Source of the DNA: Trileptium ribeirensis
Lineage: Eukaryota > Nematoda > Enoplea > Enoplida > Thoracostomopsidae
DNA length: 64,000 nucleotides
Assembly (NCBI GenBank): GCA_030248225.1
Contig: JASANE010024780.1
Location: 1 to 64,000 of the forward strand
Reading direction: 5' to 3'
Shown: positions 24,628 through 38,900 of the stretch, piece after piece
Layout: the number at the start of each line of letters is the position of its first letter
Position numbering within the stretch: the first letter of the stretch is position 1
Program-made: the position numbers and the translations under genes
Notes under the pieces: generated by a model
Databases searched by the model: none
What the model was told of the DNA's origin: nothing
The model's input: the letters and a program-made list of their open reading frames with translations, nothing else

Positions 24628-27199
24628 AGTCGTAAACACTTGAGTGATTGTGGTTGTAAAAACTTGCGCTATAGCAAGCAAAGTTGTAGGAGAATTAGCT
24701 GAACCGGAGCGGTCGGTTAATTGAGGAAAAATTCTATTTTTCTCCATATATTCGTCTTAACACTTGATCAGATTGGCGGATTTTCGAAATTTTTTATTTT
24801 TTATTTGATGCGTAGTGGGTTGTACCTACTTTTGTATTTGCGATGCTACCATGATTTCTTACCTAAATTTTTACAAAACCGAGACGAATTGAAGACTGAT
24901 TTTGTGATTTGGGGTCACCCAACCTTTTAGGTTATGACTTGCCAGAGCCATCGAATTTAAAAACGAAGACCATCGCAGAATTCTCTCTCGAAAGGTACAA
25001 CATTTTTGCTAAGATTTTTTGCTTTGCATTTTTGTCTAAGCAGCCATTTTCAAGCTATTAGCCAAAGTTTCAAAAACACGCCCGTAAAAGTTAAATCTTC
25101 AAAATATTTACAAAACAAGATTTTTGCTTCTTGGGAGCAAACGATTGGCTTATGGGACTATTTAACCCGTCAAGCATGTTGGTTACTGGGTGTTTAACTC
25201 TCTAAATTTGGAGCCGTAGGTGCAAATTTTGGCATTAAATTGTTCTATTTTAACACTTTTTCAATATAGACGTATGTAATGTTGTAAGAACAGAACGTGT
25301 TTGTAGGATTTTGTTGTATAATACGATAAAAATAGACGCATTTGTGTGGAATGCATCAAATACTGCATATGTTGAGACGTAAAAATCACTCTTGAAATTG
25401 CAATTTTTCTTAATATTTGAGATTTATAACTTTCCAGCATTTGTATATTTGGTCATTGGAAGGATCAATAAGGAATGCTTTGGTTTTGATATTAGACTAA
25501 AATGACCGTAGCGTTGCGAAAGAATTATTACCGGCGTATAATTGCTATCATGGGGACTTTAAATGTGGAACGATGAAATGGCCGCTAAGTAGCCATACTG
25601 TCCCCATTTCCATCGCTTTGTATGTTATTAGGAGAAATAACAAATGCGTGTCTATTGTAAATTAAATAATGGTTGACATAAAGAGTTATTAAATTTTGCA
25701 TGTGCAACGATTTTGTACATATTTCAAAATTATGAAAACTTTTATAATTCTGCAACTTCCTAAACGATTGGGGACATGTTTAGCTGCAGTTATTGTTTTA
25801 CGCATATTGCATAATTTAATTTTGGGAAAATCTAGCATTCACATTGGGAAATAAATCCGATCAGTCATTCAATTTTTTGTGTTACATATACGCAGTAGTC
25901 CTGGTTTAGGTGGACTGTATACGTATGGGCAGTAAATTTGGTGCCAGTTGCGACCTAGATTATGGTGGACCTAAATAGGCGTCATGGGTAAAGATCTTTT
26001 AAGTTCTTTCAACAATCGCTTTTTACATCGGCGAAAATAACGTAAAATTGAATTCTAAGCTGTGGTTGCGCCACCAGCATAGTATTTCTTATTTATTAGT
26101 TTATTTTGACATCGACCGATGCTGGTTGTTATTATCTACTTTCTGTTCTCACGTGTACGTTTTTTATTGTAACCCAAAAAATTAATAGGTCGCGTTTTAG
26201 GGTGTGGTGGTCACTGATAGCTGTCACAATCGACCAACTAGGGATTGCCTCCACTGTTTCTTCCCACTTTGTAAGCTTGTGGTGATGGCGTGTCATATCT
26301 ATGGTTTATTTGTTGTATTTTTAGCTTCCTAAATCTACGAGAGACGCTCCAAATATCGATTCATTAATGCATTACGTTTCAAAGCTACACATGGATTCTT
26401 GCTCAGGTAGGCGCATATTTTTAAGTTTTTTTCACAGTGTGTCATAAGTTTTCCTCAATACGGAGAATCTAAAAAATCTTGAAAGACTGAATGTCTACTG
26501 AAAAGCGCGAGCCGGTAATGTGTACAGAAGCTGATCAAACAGATTACCGTACTATATAATTAAAAGCTCCCGCACAAAATAATAGTTCGAGTTTAGATGA
26601 TCGTTCAAAAATACGGATTTGTTCAGGAAAAAGTAGAAAAAGAATAATAACGTGGGACGTCAAAAATCTTATTTTCAGAATATATATCTGTTTGTTTCTG
26701 CGTAACAACAATAGTAGCAGACGTCACTATGTATTGGTTTGATCTAAATATCGATATTGGTATTCAAAATGTTCGCCGAGATGCTGCATATGAGATGTAA
26801 CTGAAGTGACATACTCAAAAAATTAGCATGGCAGTAAAGGTTTCATCTCTTATATTCAATTGATTGCTGATCATTAGATACAGGTTGCCATGTACCGATT
26901 TAGTTAGAAAATTACAAAAATACACCCGATTCCTCACCGAGCACTCACTATAAGTTTGTTAAAAATGGTAAATTTCAATTTTATATTAAAGAATAGTTTG
27001 GTTGAAAAATATTTATTTGTAATACTTTTTAATTTCTAAAATCAGATTATTGTTATAACGAAAAAGTAGTATATTTGAATTTATTTTACGTAGGTCATAA
27101 ATATAAAGTAAAATATTACCGAGAGATAAATTAAGTAACAAGTTTCTGTGATTCGAGCTACATCTACTATCTGAAGACAATGGTAGAACGTGTCATGTC
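24628..27199. other. AT-rich intergenic DNA
   Basis: No supported gene, RNA or mobile element. Short frames only. Confidence 0.5.
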
Positions 27200-28480
27200 C
27201 GCACCTAAGTGTGAGAATCATATGCCAAGCTCCTAGGAGATGGCTAATATGTGGGCAGTGCCCAGTATCACCAAACCGGTTGCATTGGATGGTATAAGTC
27301 GTAAAGCCTTTCCTAAAGTTTAAGAAATATTTGTTGTAGTGGTTTTATTGCTACAAAGGATACATTTAAATTGAATAGGAGTCGTGTGGAATTTAGGGAT
27401 AATCTTAACAAAAAGAAGTCCCGTATAAAGACAATAGTGATAAGTTTCCAGCTAGTTTGAGTAGAAAATTATTAACTTCTACTATACTCATGTTAGATTT
27501 TTCATATACTTTGTTGTTATTAACTGTAATATCCATTTCTTGGAAAACTTGTTCTACATAACTAGGGAACAACCGAATACCTAATTTCACCGAATACCGA
27601 ATATTCGGCCGAATACGGAATAGTTGTTCGCAACACCTATGTTTTTGTTCGATGAATTTTTTTTGCTTTGTGCTCTCGTTTGTTAGGTTGAAGTTATAAT
27701 TTTGTTTTTTATTAATTTTTTATAACTTCATCATCTGGACAACGGCGACAATTGGTGCGTGAAGTCATATCGTTAAAAAAGAACGGCGCAGTGCGCGCTG
27801 TTCGGGGGCGGTAGAGTTAGGGTTAGGCTTATGTATATAGGTATATATGTAGAACGGCATAGCATGATGTCTCACTTTACATTCACGATGTGTCAAAGAA
27901 AACGAACAAATCCTGCTGCATTTAGACCCCAAAGTATGATAAGCTGATGAAGAACATAACTGTGGTGATCAGAACATTCGATCCGGCTGCGAACTGAATT
28001 GATGAGTCTCAAACGCATCTTGTCTTACCAAAGTTGCAACAGCTTGGACGTATTTAGCGGTTTGCAGCATCATTATCAGGACTCCGGCCGTAAAATTAGG
28101 ATATCTGGTGGGCAGATTTTGACTCTATTTTTCAACTAACAGCGGCAAGTCAACTATTCGGCCGAATACCGAATATTCGGTCGTTCCCTATACATAACTT
28201 TTTTTGCAGATAAACGCATAATTTTGATTTGCTGTTTCAGTGGTAATAATAAATTTGGATTTGAGTTCCTGAAGACATTCTAACATGTTATTATCTAAAG
28301 TAAGTTGTCGATTACCCCAGGATTATGTTTAACCATATTTCGTTTGCGTTTAAAAAGTTGGATTATTAAGTTACCCCAATCATCGATGAGTTTACAAGGA
28401 ATTCTGGTCCTATTTTTCCTTGGCCCTAAGATTAAGTCCGCTATAGCGATTAGAGCAAAATCGATGGTCCTGAGCCAAAA
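27200..28480 (-). pseudogene. Reverse-transcriptase N-terminal remnant (LINE- or Penelope-like), split by a hAT element
   Basis: Minus-strand reading gives LIDDWGNLIIQLFKRKR, then after one frameshift LQELKSKFIITTETANQNYA and FICKKSYV. The frame resumes beyond the hAT insertion with EQVFQEMDITVNNNKVYEK. The pattern K-F-(I/V)-I-T-x6-N-x2-(F/I)-(I/F)-C-K-K-x-Y is typical of the region just before the fingers of some retroelement reverse transcriptases. The rest is lost to stops. Confidence 0.4.
27563..28190. mobile_element. hAT non-autonomous element, 628 bp, with intact 8-bp TSD
   Basis: Terminal inverted repeats TAGGGAACAACCGAATA and TATTCGGTCGTTCCCTA, plus subterminal CCGAATATTCGG palindromes. 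Perfect 8-bp target duplication TACATAAC at 27555-27562 and 28191-28198. Eight-base duplication and TAGGG-type ends are hallmarks of the hAT superfamily. No transposase. Confidence 0.9.
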
Positions 28481-29404
28481 TCAAGGTGCCTTTCCATGAA
28501 AAAGTACGCGTTTGTGCCTAATAGAGTATGAATTGGTCGAGAGCTTCTAACCTTGATGTATTTAGCGTTATTTGTTATGGATAATCGTGCGTTTACTGTC
28601 GTTTACCCAGACTGTAATTGTATGTCATTGTATACTTTCAGTATGTATATTTCTAAACAAAGTACATGACATTTTGGCACTACCATGCCAGACTTTGCGA
28701 ACCTCATTTAAAGGATTCTTAGCTCTAATATTATTGATAAAGATGCAGGGATGGTGCCCTTTTGACGCATTTTAAGCGTGGGTTCGAAAGGTGTGGAAGG
28801 TGGTTTAATGTGCATCAGATCGACTATAAACAGCGCTAGACCAGCATATCAGGATATTAGCGGAATGGCTATTTTATTTTTGGACTCAGAATTCACTGAA
28901 AAATTTACCAGGATTCGGGAACTGAGGCGCTTTGGTTCGCAACCTGGTATCAAAGGAATAAAGTCTCCAATTCAACCTGGGGCTTCGAAACTTAAAATTT
29001 CCGAATTTCAGTGCTTTTTGGAAAAAATTGTTAAAATAAAATGTGTCAGTAACGCTACCAAAAGGTTTCTGACAGAGAGGGTAAACCGAATTTTATATAA
29101 ATTTTATATAATACATGAATTAGCTTCAGAATTGCATTTCTGGACAATACGTATTTTGTGTTTAGTGGGGTGTGGGGCGTTTTTAGAGGGTGAAGGAAAA
29201 CTTTTCTATAGGACTAAGAATAGCCCAGATTTGCCAGGAGGCACAACCGGGGTGCAAACGTTTTGAACCAGGGTACCCGAAACATGACAGAAGTTCCAAT
29301 GACCGAATTTGTAGAGCGTAGAAGTTGCGCCATCTCATATATACCCTGAGCGATAACAGACAAGCTTTACTCGGCTTTCGCATATATATGTTTGTCTAAT
29401 TGCG
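28481..29404. repeat. Dispersed repeat family E, copy 1
   Basis: 28840-29280 resembles 32815-33180 (shared TTAAAATAAAAT region and TGTGGGGTGT block). The 162-codon frame at 28778-29266 lies in this repeat and has no recognisable domain, so it is not called a gene. Confidence 0.45.
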
Positions 29405-29765
29405 TTATTATTCACTGGCCTGTCCACAGCCCTCCGAACAGTGGGTGAACTTCGGGTAGCTCCATGTTCATTCTCGAGGAAAATTTCAAACTGGGAGAAT
29501 AAAGTTTGCTTAAAAGTACTAAATGTTTTCATGTAGTTTTGCCGCCGTGCATGTATTTTCACTCTTTTAAAACTATGTTTTAGTATTAGAAATAGTGGTA
29601 ATTAATGTTTAAAAAGCATTTTGCATATATATACAAAAATAAATTTTGCGACTTATAAAATTTTTGGATTTAGTTTGAAAATGGGATGTTGGACTAAAGT
29701 GGAGGAGGTGGGGGAAATCTCACGCACATGGAATTGGAACGTGGGGTAGGGGGCACGGCGGACTG
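29405..29765 (+). repeat. Dispersed repeat family C, copy 1
   Basis: Matches 39843-40165 in the same orientation: shared GGCCTGTCCACAGCC, TTCATTCTCG and ATTTTTGGATTTAG blocks. It ends about 140 bases before the start codon of the PB1 gene, so it may lie in the gene's 5' flank or leader. Confidence 0.7.
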
Positions 29766-29903
29766 GCCAAAAGCCTATTTTTAATAAATATATATTCAGT
29801 TGTATCGGAAATACCTTATTAATTTGTCAGCAAAAGCAAAATTGTATTCACAATCGATAATTGCTTGGTCGGAGACTTTGAGAGGCATTGAAAAGTATTA
29901 GCC

Positions 29904-29946
29904 ATGGAGCATCCTCGTTGTGACCCAGGAGCATATCCATTTGTAG
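29904..29946 (+). CDS. Exon 1 of the PB1 gene, with start codon
   Basis: ATG sits in a strong start context (AGCCATGG), with an in-frame TGA five codons upstream (29889-29891), which fixes the start. It encodes 14 residues plus one base (MEHPRCDPGAYPFV, then G). Donor is GTACAA at 29947. The single G joins AT of exon 2 to make Asp15. Confidence 0.65.
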
Positions 29947-32900
29947 GTACAATTTCTATAATCCCATTGTAAGATTGAGACAATATGCTTATATGACTTA
30001 TACTAATGAGTAAGAAGTATGACTGTTTTCATTAAGGGAAAATGACCCAGAGTTTGCCATAAGCTGATATTTTCAAATTCCTGAAAACTAAAATGTTCGT
30101 CAACCCATGATTGTGGAGTGAGCGACGTTTATATTCACATAACCGTTTGAAGGAATCGCCTCATTATTTTTGCCAAACTTGAAAACCTTTATTTGCAGAT
30201 TTAGCATATTACAGAATTAGATTGAAAATTTACGTAATCATGCATACGAAATCATGTATTCATAACAACTTTGATTATTACATGGAGCCGATGCCGAGAA
30301 GGGATGATATTACCGGGCAAATCCTTCGCGACCCTGTCAAAATTGTTAATAGTGGACATCGGATCCACATCAAACTTTTCAGGCACCTTCCGAGCAGGTA
30401 ACAGCATCAATGTATCCTGCATATACAAATAGCTTTTGCCGTATTGACACGCTTTGCCAGTCAAACTAGGTATTCTAAATCCAGATAAACTGGCCATCGG
30501 ATAAGTCACAGCCGAGTCAAATTAAAAAGACAGTACGAATATTTGCAGTTCAAAATTTCTCCGCATACGCATTGTAAACACAGCGTTGCGAATGACCAAT
30601 CCTGATCTCAGTGTGAGCATTTGGATTTCGCCTACTCAACTGATGTTAAAAATTACTCAGGAGCGAGCTGGAGCGAAAACCTCGTTGCAACTCTTAAGAA
30701 TTTGAACTTTTGAAATGGATTGGCAGAGTATAGGAGATCACAACAAATATTTTGAGCTATTGTGCACCCGCTGTCATGCCGTTAGAACGTGTCGTACTGT
30801 TCGTAGGTGTATTGATCTGTACTCTACTGTTCTTTTGAACTATTGATTGTTGTATGATATTGTAATTAATGCCTAGTCGTGTGTTATTAATGCATAAAGT
30901 TGTACCCTCTATACTTTGGCATAGTTAACCTTTAGTAGAATCGTCTTAGAACAAAAAAAAAGCAGTCGAGTTGCACCCTGACATTCGTGTTTCCTCTGTT
31001 ACTGTTACCGTAGCAGATGTATATATATGAACATAGTATATTGTTTAGTGTGCCGTCACTCTTCTTAATCATTGCTTACTAGTTGCCTTCAGCTTACTTT
31101 AAAGATCCGATTGGCATTATTGAGCGATCAGTTAGTTGATGCTCCCTGTTAGATGTATCATTGGGCATCAGTGTCCATTTTCGCTGTATTTTAAGTAGGA
31201 TAAGCGCAGCCGTCACCGAAGTGTTTGTGAAAGCTAAACGTTGTTGTTAATGTAGATTACGTCTGTGTACGTTCGACTAAGAATATGTGTGTGCTTATGT
31301 GGTATCGTTTATACTATTTCCATTACTGACGTACGTTAAGCCACTCGGTATGGAGAACAAAATATATAATATACCTATTCTAAATTATTTGGCGTCGAAT
31401 AGAATAGCCTAAAACGTTCCGCACATAAATCGCAATTTTCAGTCTAAACGTCCCAAATATTTATGGCTACTTGTGATAACTAGCAGTTCAAGTCCAGAAT
31501 GTATCGATGATATTGATAGATCCTCTTATTGACTTAAGTTAACTTTATAAAATAATTACGAGATTCTGTCGCTTCCATATTCAGGATTTGCGAATATTAC
31601 GAGTTAATGTTATTATGATATAATTCAACAGCCATAAGACGTATGTAGATAATAGTTTTGTTTCTGAGAGCCCTATGAATGGGCTTTAGTAAGTATATAC
31701 ACTGTGTCAAGATGCCCTAAAAGGTGTATTTATGAGGTTTTGTTACATCATCAATATATCTGTATCTTTAACTTTGCGAAAACAAAAAATAGAAACCGTA
31801 ATTATATGGGGATGAATTTATACATAATATAATGGTGTCACATTGTTTGTTAACCGGCACTATTTACATGCATTTGTTTCTTTGGAATTGAAAATATTGT
31901 ACTGTGAATGATATTTTGATTTTTTTTTATTATAGATCTTGGTCGTATTGTGCAGCTTAATTTTCACACCTCGGATAGCAATAAATTGTGGAGCGTGTCT
32001 GCAGCCGGTCTGAAACACGAAACTGCGCTAGAGACAGAATGTCGTGGAGCACCCACCGAAAGCGATGGTTTTCAATTTTATAAATTAGTCAAGGTACAAC
32101 TCTGTGTTTTGTCTAGGGTTGTCAAGTGAACTCCAGTTTGTCAAGCAAACTCATACCTTTTATAGTGTTTCATGCTGTCAAGTAATCACGATAATCGCTA
32201 GGTAATACACATTTCATCCAACTGCATTATCTTGTAGTGAATAGCCCTTCACCCTATCTTGCATTGTAGACGTACATCACACAATTTGTTCGATTTGTGA
32301 ACATAGAACGTCTAACATGTTACTAAACACTATGTTCTGATAAGATGGACACGTTCATCATTATGATTTACAAGAAAATATAGTTTAGTTATTCTTTTCT
32401 TGATAATGTGGGTCATACTTGTCCCTTCACTTAGAGCCCATAGAATTTTCTCGGTTCCTCTTGGTCAGGCTCCGAGCGGCAGCACCACCGTACAAATAAA
32501 AACTACATGTATAACTAGTAGCATGACTTATCGCCAAATATGGTGAATTTTGAGTGTTGAATATTTAATTTAGATAGAGGTACACAGCTATATTGTGCAT
32601 TAAATTACATTCAGGTGCACAAGAGAAAGCACAGTTGTGGCTGTGTAGCCTTTTCAGTCAAATTCTATATATTTATACTTCGCTCAAGTGGTAGATCATC
32701 CATCAGCGTTTCTATTATATTGATGCAACCCTACTGTGCAGGTGAGCTCAATAGCAAAGCACCGCACACAACTACAGAATGGTTTCTCCATTCGCTGAAA
32801 ACTGTGCAAGGTGGCATGAACCAGAGATCCCCGTGTTTCTGGCCCGGTGTCGCCAGATTTTGCCAGGGCGTAAACTCGGGACTGGCTTGAACCGGGGGTC

Positions 32901-35900
32901 GCAATTTAAAAATTAGGAAAATGTATAATTTTTGAGCAAAAAACGTTAAAATTATTAAAATAAAATAAGCACGGAAACGATGCAAGAACGTCATTATCGA
33001 GGTTAACACCAACTTTTCAATAATCTTATTGAAATTAGTCAAATTTTGAACTTGGGAAAGGGTTTTTATAAAAAAATTTTGCAAATATATGTTTGTGTCA
33101 TGTGGGGTGTTTTAACCGGGGGAAGCTAAAAATTTTGCCGGGAGAGCCGAAATTTTTCTATGGGGTAACGAAAATGTCTGGTCCTCACCGTACTTTGGAG
33201 AAGCCAGGTTTAAAGGTTTGATTTCTGAACTAAATGCGCCGAATCACTATAGTCGTTGTATAGATATATGAAGTTAAGTGCGTTGGGAATCCCAAGGGTC
33301 TATTTAAAAACTCATCTTGATGCAATCCTGCCTTGCTGGTAAGGTCAGTGGTAACGCACCGCACATAGTTATCTAGAGCTTTCTGAAGAAACTTAACTTT
33401 AGTGGCTCTAGCCGTTGAGGAGATTTGACCAAATTAATGTGTTCGGAAATCCAAGGGCCCATTTAAAACCCCATGTTGACCCAATTGCCACATAGCTTTA
33501 TAGAGTTAAACTTTGTGTGCCCGAGGTTATCGAGATATAAGTCATGACGTGTTTTGTTGGGATCCTACCCGGACCCTTTTGGACACCTTTTCGAGGGGCA
33601 GTAGTGGGAATCGGTTTTTGCATAAAACTACAGAGCACAAAAAGATATTTCAAGACTCCAAATGAGCTATCAATCAGTAGTTGAGTTATACGTGTCACGC
33701 CAAAAACCCACAAACAGACACCGTCAAATTTAAGTCCTGAACAATGAGAATTCTTCATTGAGACTCAGAATTCAACAAAATTTAACACAACTGCTTTGAC
33801 GTAGACTGCAAAGATATAGAAAATGCGGTTAAATATAATTATAACACAACCCGTTCCGATGACCGTGGAGTCACGACTACTCCTCAAGTTATACTGGCCG
33901 AAACGTTCTTAAGTATATTAGGTAATAAGCTGGACATGCGCCGCTGCGGGCCCCACCTGAAAACCTCCCAGTGGAATGTCCAGACACACATATTGTGTAG
34001 CCATGTGAGGCAAAAACCTACTTTGTCAATTGTTTTCAACAGCCGTGTACGTTGTATGAACAGACATTGTTTTTGTGATTTTACTACGGCAGGATCTATG
34101 TCATCAGTGTCGAATGGCCGAAGGTAAAGGGGGTAGACTGTTGGCGAATGTGGATGTCCTCATGAAGTAGACCTGTCGCCGACATTTTTGTTCTACTCCA
34201 ATTTTTTTCAAAAAAATGTTCGCGCGGTGGATGGTAAATAAGGTTTGAGGGTAGCATTCCCTTTTGAACCAGTATCGCAAAGCGCTTTTTGGTAAAACCC
34301 AGAACAACTATGCTCCTCAATGCTTTGCAAATTAAAATGGGGTTCTGGCCGGTCTCTGGCAATAGGGGGGCTCGTCTGGCCCCGAGTTCTTGGGGGGACA
34401 AATATTTTATGCATTGTATACATATATTAATATATGCATAGTATGTATGTTTTTACAGACATGGGTCATTTTATATATATATCCGCATTCTACAACTGAT
34501 ATGGGCATAAAAGCCATAACTCGCTCAAATTGTACCTTGCTTAAGTCAGAGATAAAAATTTCTCGGAGTCAAAATCAAAAATTTAAGGGGTTAATAATCG
34601 GGAGGGGGAGGGGGTGTGGCCAATGGTGATAAGCGGTCGGACGTGAAGTTATGCCCCCTTCGCCATGTTATGCCCCCCGAGGCTGTTGTTCGTTGGAGCT
34701 ATCGCAACCCTTCTCATTATCTCGGTCTCAAATTATGATAAATTGTCAGATTCACTGATAAGCTGAGCCATCAGAGTTAAATACAGTGTCCACTGAACGG
34801 GTACACTTGTTTATGCTTGCGCAACGAAAACCGTTAGGGTTACGCATTGCTGAATAGCATCTAGATACTTTCAGAAAATATTACATGTAATTTTACCGTC
34901 TAATTATGCACATGCTTAGCCGGTGGCTTCGCTCTCATCGCGGAAAGTTGCTTTTGACAAGTAATATAGATAGCATAAATGGTCTGTGCCACAATATTTG
35001 CTATAGCCGGTAAATATTTGTAAGGCAATTAAAAGTACTTGGATGTATGGGAATATGTAGCATAAATAGCAAGATTTTCCCACCCTTTACTTAAATTTTC
35101 CCCGAGAATGAAGATGGCGGTCCCAAAAGATTCTACCAAGTTTCGAAAGGCAGTGGTCAGACCAGCAATAGGAGAGGTTTTGTTGACCATTGTCCGGAAA
35201 CCAGCGTTATACCGTTGCAAATAAAATTGGTACTGGGTGTTCGGAATGTCGAATTCGGAAGGAAGACGACGAGCACTATTTGCTCACTGCAATTCTTAGT
35301 GATGGCCTCTCCAAAAACGCAACCATTCTGTTATATATCAGGAACCGGAATTCCGGTTCCGGCGAAAATAGTGTTCCGGTTGCGGTTCCGGCAAAAGGCA
35401 AACCCCTCACCGGAACCGGAATTCGAGTTTAAAATTTTAGCACATTTTTGCTTCATCTGTCGTCCAAACTTGTCTTCAAGACAGCCAAACAAAAAAATTT
35501 ACTCAGAAAATTGCCATGTGAAACGTAAATAGGACACATAATTTCAGTAGGAACTTTTCATCTTGACCCTGCTGGAGATTTTTAACAAACAAAGCCAAGT
35601 CGATGCTTGTAGCAGCTAATTTATCCAATCAGAATTCTGCGCTGTATGTCAGAATTAACCGGTCCATCACGGTAACAGAGTATGGATTATTTAGAACTAC
35701 TTAGTTGTAAACTTGGCTAGCAATAGCCATTACGCTTGTAAACTTTGTACATCAGACTACATTAAAGTAACATATTATGTACAACGCAGTCAGAAACTGC
35801 ATTCTTGGTAATGAACTGTATTTATTGAAACTGTGCGAGCAGTATCGCAGTTTGTCTCATTTCTAGCATTCTGATTAGGAAGTCATCGTCATCATGTAGC

Positions 35901-38900
35901 TGAGGGGCACTGGTTAATCAACGCTAGCATAAACATTGTCTCTGATCACTGGCCAGAAAATTATTGTATATCTTCTTTTAGAACCATGTAAACCAATAAT
36001 TTCCAGTTTACTACGGAATAACATGTAACAAACGTGTGTCTAGTAAAGCGGGCGGTTTCAGAAAGAGTGAAAGTGTTTAGTCTACTCCCCATGCGTATGC
36101 AGTTTGATTCAATTTGCGCAAGGCAGTATAGTGAAAAGCAAAAATATGTCCAAAATCGACGTACTGATCAATAAATATGCGGTATTAGCTTCCTCAATAT
36201 CTTCAACATTCTAGAGAAGCAATACGGAATGTCATTGCAATACTTTAAGTTTAATGTGAAAGTTATTTTATAACATTTTAAATGCACCGTACCTTCATTT
36301 TTCCTTCATCTGTTTTAATGTACATAAGTTTCGAGGACCAGGTTCCGGGTCCGGTCGGATCCGGCTTAAAAAGACTTTTCCGATTGCTGATTCCTTTTCC
36401 GGTAATTTCGGTTCCGGTTATTCCTTCATATGTATTGGGGAGAATGTAGCCGATACCGTCACCCTTGACCACCAATCTACTTTAAAATAAACAAATTTGT
36501 ACTGCTGGTGCGCATTGCCGGTTAAAATTAATTTAGAGCTAGTTTTGCCAATTTAAAAGGCCGTTTTTGATTGAACTAAGTCTTATTTGTGTCCTCCCTC
36601 TCGCATGGGTTCGCAGTTGGCAGAATGTGTAACTATTATTTGACCCACCTCAGTAGAATTTCGGAAATTCTGTACGTTGTTTCCGCTTAATCTACAGTAG
36701 TTAATAAATATAAATCCTAATTTTTTGAGATTACTGACATTGTGTTGCAGATGTGGGCTGATGCAATAATGAACAGACGAAATTATACGATGTCATACAA
36801 AGACGAAGAATCAGAATTGGTGTGTTTCTTAATGTTTTATAAATGAAAATCGCCGTATAAGATAGTTAGTTATTAAAGATCTATTTTTTCTAATTAACGC
36901 CAATGCATTTGAATCCTTGCGTGCGCACCATGTTATTCACTGTATTAACTTACAAGCTTAATTCGACATTTAGGTAATGAGTGTTGACCCACACTTGTTG
37001 GTAATTACGTTATGATTATTCGGCGGCTATGGTGAAAATAATTTTTATCACAGGGCCGTTAAGGGGCATGAGTGCGGATATTTATTAATGTATAATAAAA
37101 TTGGTTCTTAACATGGAAGCTCAAACTAAGCTTTTGAAACGTTAAAATTACATTTCATCTGAAAACTGGTCTCAGGGTTGCTTACTTTGGCCCATTTGCC
37201 AGCATCTGTACAGTATCCAAGTGTGGAAAGGGGTCCATAAACGGTTGCACCGACTTGCCAAAGGGAGTGCAGTTAGTATGTATGGGAGTAAAAATGTCGA
37301 AAACAAGGATTTGCACTAAAACATTTTTTAAAATTCCGTTACAGAGAATGTGCAGTTCGGGGAAGCAGTTTTTGCCTGGATTAGACCACTGAATTGTCTG
37401 GCTTCTCTAAACCAGGGGATGTGGGACGGGCAGCGTCTACCACTTTTCGGCTCCTCTTCCATTCGATCTCCTTATGAATTTTGAATCTGGACGCCTCCGG
37501 GCTGATGCACCCCTCAGTACGCCAGGGTGAATGGAGAAGCAAGCTTCCATTTTAGCAAATTCAGAATTGGAAATTTTAGTATTATTTAAATTAATTATGC
37601 TGTCATGTTAAGTTGCCAAGTGCTATAGTGGTTTTATAATTGCTCGAAAGCTCAATTATAAAGTGTATTGCTCTTGTTCGTAGTCAAGACTGGGCTCCCA
37701 CTTTTCAAAATCATTTGTGATCGTTTCCCACCTGGGACGTATGATTTATACATTCAATAATACTGAAAAATTATAGTGGTTTTATAATTGCTCCAAAGCT
37801 CAATTATAAAGGGTATAACGCCTGTTCGTAGTCAAGACTGGGCTCCCACTTTTCAAAATCATTTGTGTTCGTTTCCCACCTGGGACGTATGATTTATACA
37901 TGCAATAATACTGGAAAATTATAGTGATTTTATAATTGCTCCAAAGCTCTATTGAGTTATTTGTTATGAATATTAATTTATTATGGATGTCACAAATGCA
38001 GCTATTGAATAAGCAAGTGTAAATAGTTAATAGCCTTTTATGCTGCCCAAATTATCGGTCTCATAGAGACAACTGTGTGCTCGCGTTGGAAATTATATGC
38101 CGCCACCTAGACACTTTAAAGTAAAAATTTCGCAATATTTTAAATAGTGCGTAGCGCATATCACACACGTTGAACGGTATGTGCTAAGACAACTACGAAA
38201 ACGTCTGTAGAATCCGGATTTTAGCATTCGAGACCCCCTGACAAATTTACTAGGTTGAATTTGTTTTATTTAAGATTACTTTGAATTCTACTTCCGATGG
38301 CTGCGAAGCTTTAAAGGTATGTTTTATGCTGTAAATCATAATTGTTCATAGTTCGCGGTAGCTCACGCTATATTGTGGTCGTTTACTATAGCGATAAATA
38401 CCGTTAGGGCGTATAGACTCTAGTCCATAGCAAACAATTCAAAAAGTGAGAATTTAAAATAAACTCCACAACGAAAGCAGCTTTCGACACCCGATTTAGC
38501 ACAAAGATCAGTGACGTTATGGCTAATCGAGCCATAGGTATATCGTCAAATAGATCTATTTCTATTTATATATTTATAAAAGTTTATATACGTATTGTTG
38601 TCAAGTATTTTTAAATCCAAATATTTTATACAAATGACATAGTTAGTTTTTGTTTGGACGTAAAAGAACAACGTTTTATTTCGACAGCTGCAATCCAGGA
38701 AGATATGAATGGGCTTGGGTAATTACTTTTCTATTTAATGTGTTTAGATATTAGCGCATTTGTGCATGCATGTATAATAACTCCACAAATTGACGGGCTA
38801 GTGTTGAATAACCGTCTTTTTCACGAAAAAAATCGACTCAGATTTGGATGTGATTGTTTGTATGAGATCAAAATACGAGGATATATATAAAAAGAAATGT

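Noticed and set aside
27805..27825. Telomere-like TTAGGGTTAGG
   Set aside because: Less than two full units, inside a hAT element; chance.
28778..29266. A 162-codon plus-strand frame, the second longest in the window
   Set aside because: Lies in dispersed repeat family E, which recurs at 32.8-33.2 kb without the frame; no domain and no splice partners.
38687..38715. Possible micro-exon (GAAGATATGAATGGGCTTGG) between exons 4 and 5 of the PB1 gene
   Set aside because: It would break the phase that otherwise agrees between exon 4 and exon 5, and PB1 is continuous without it.
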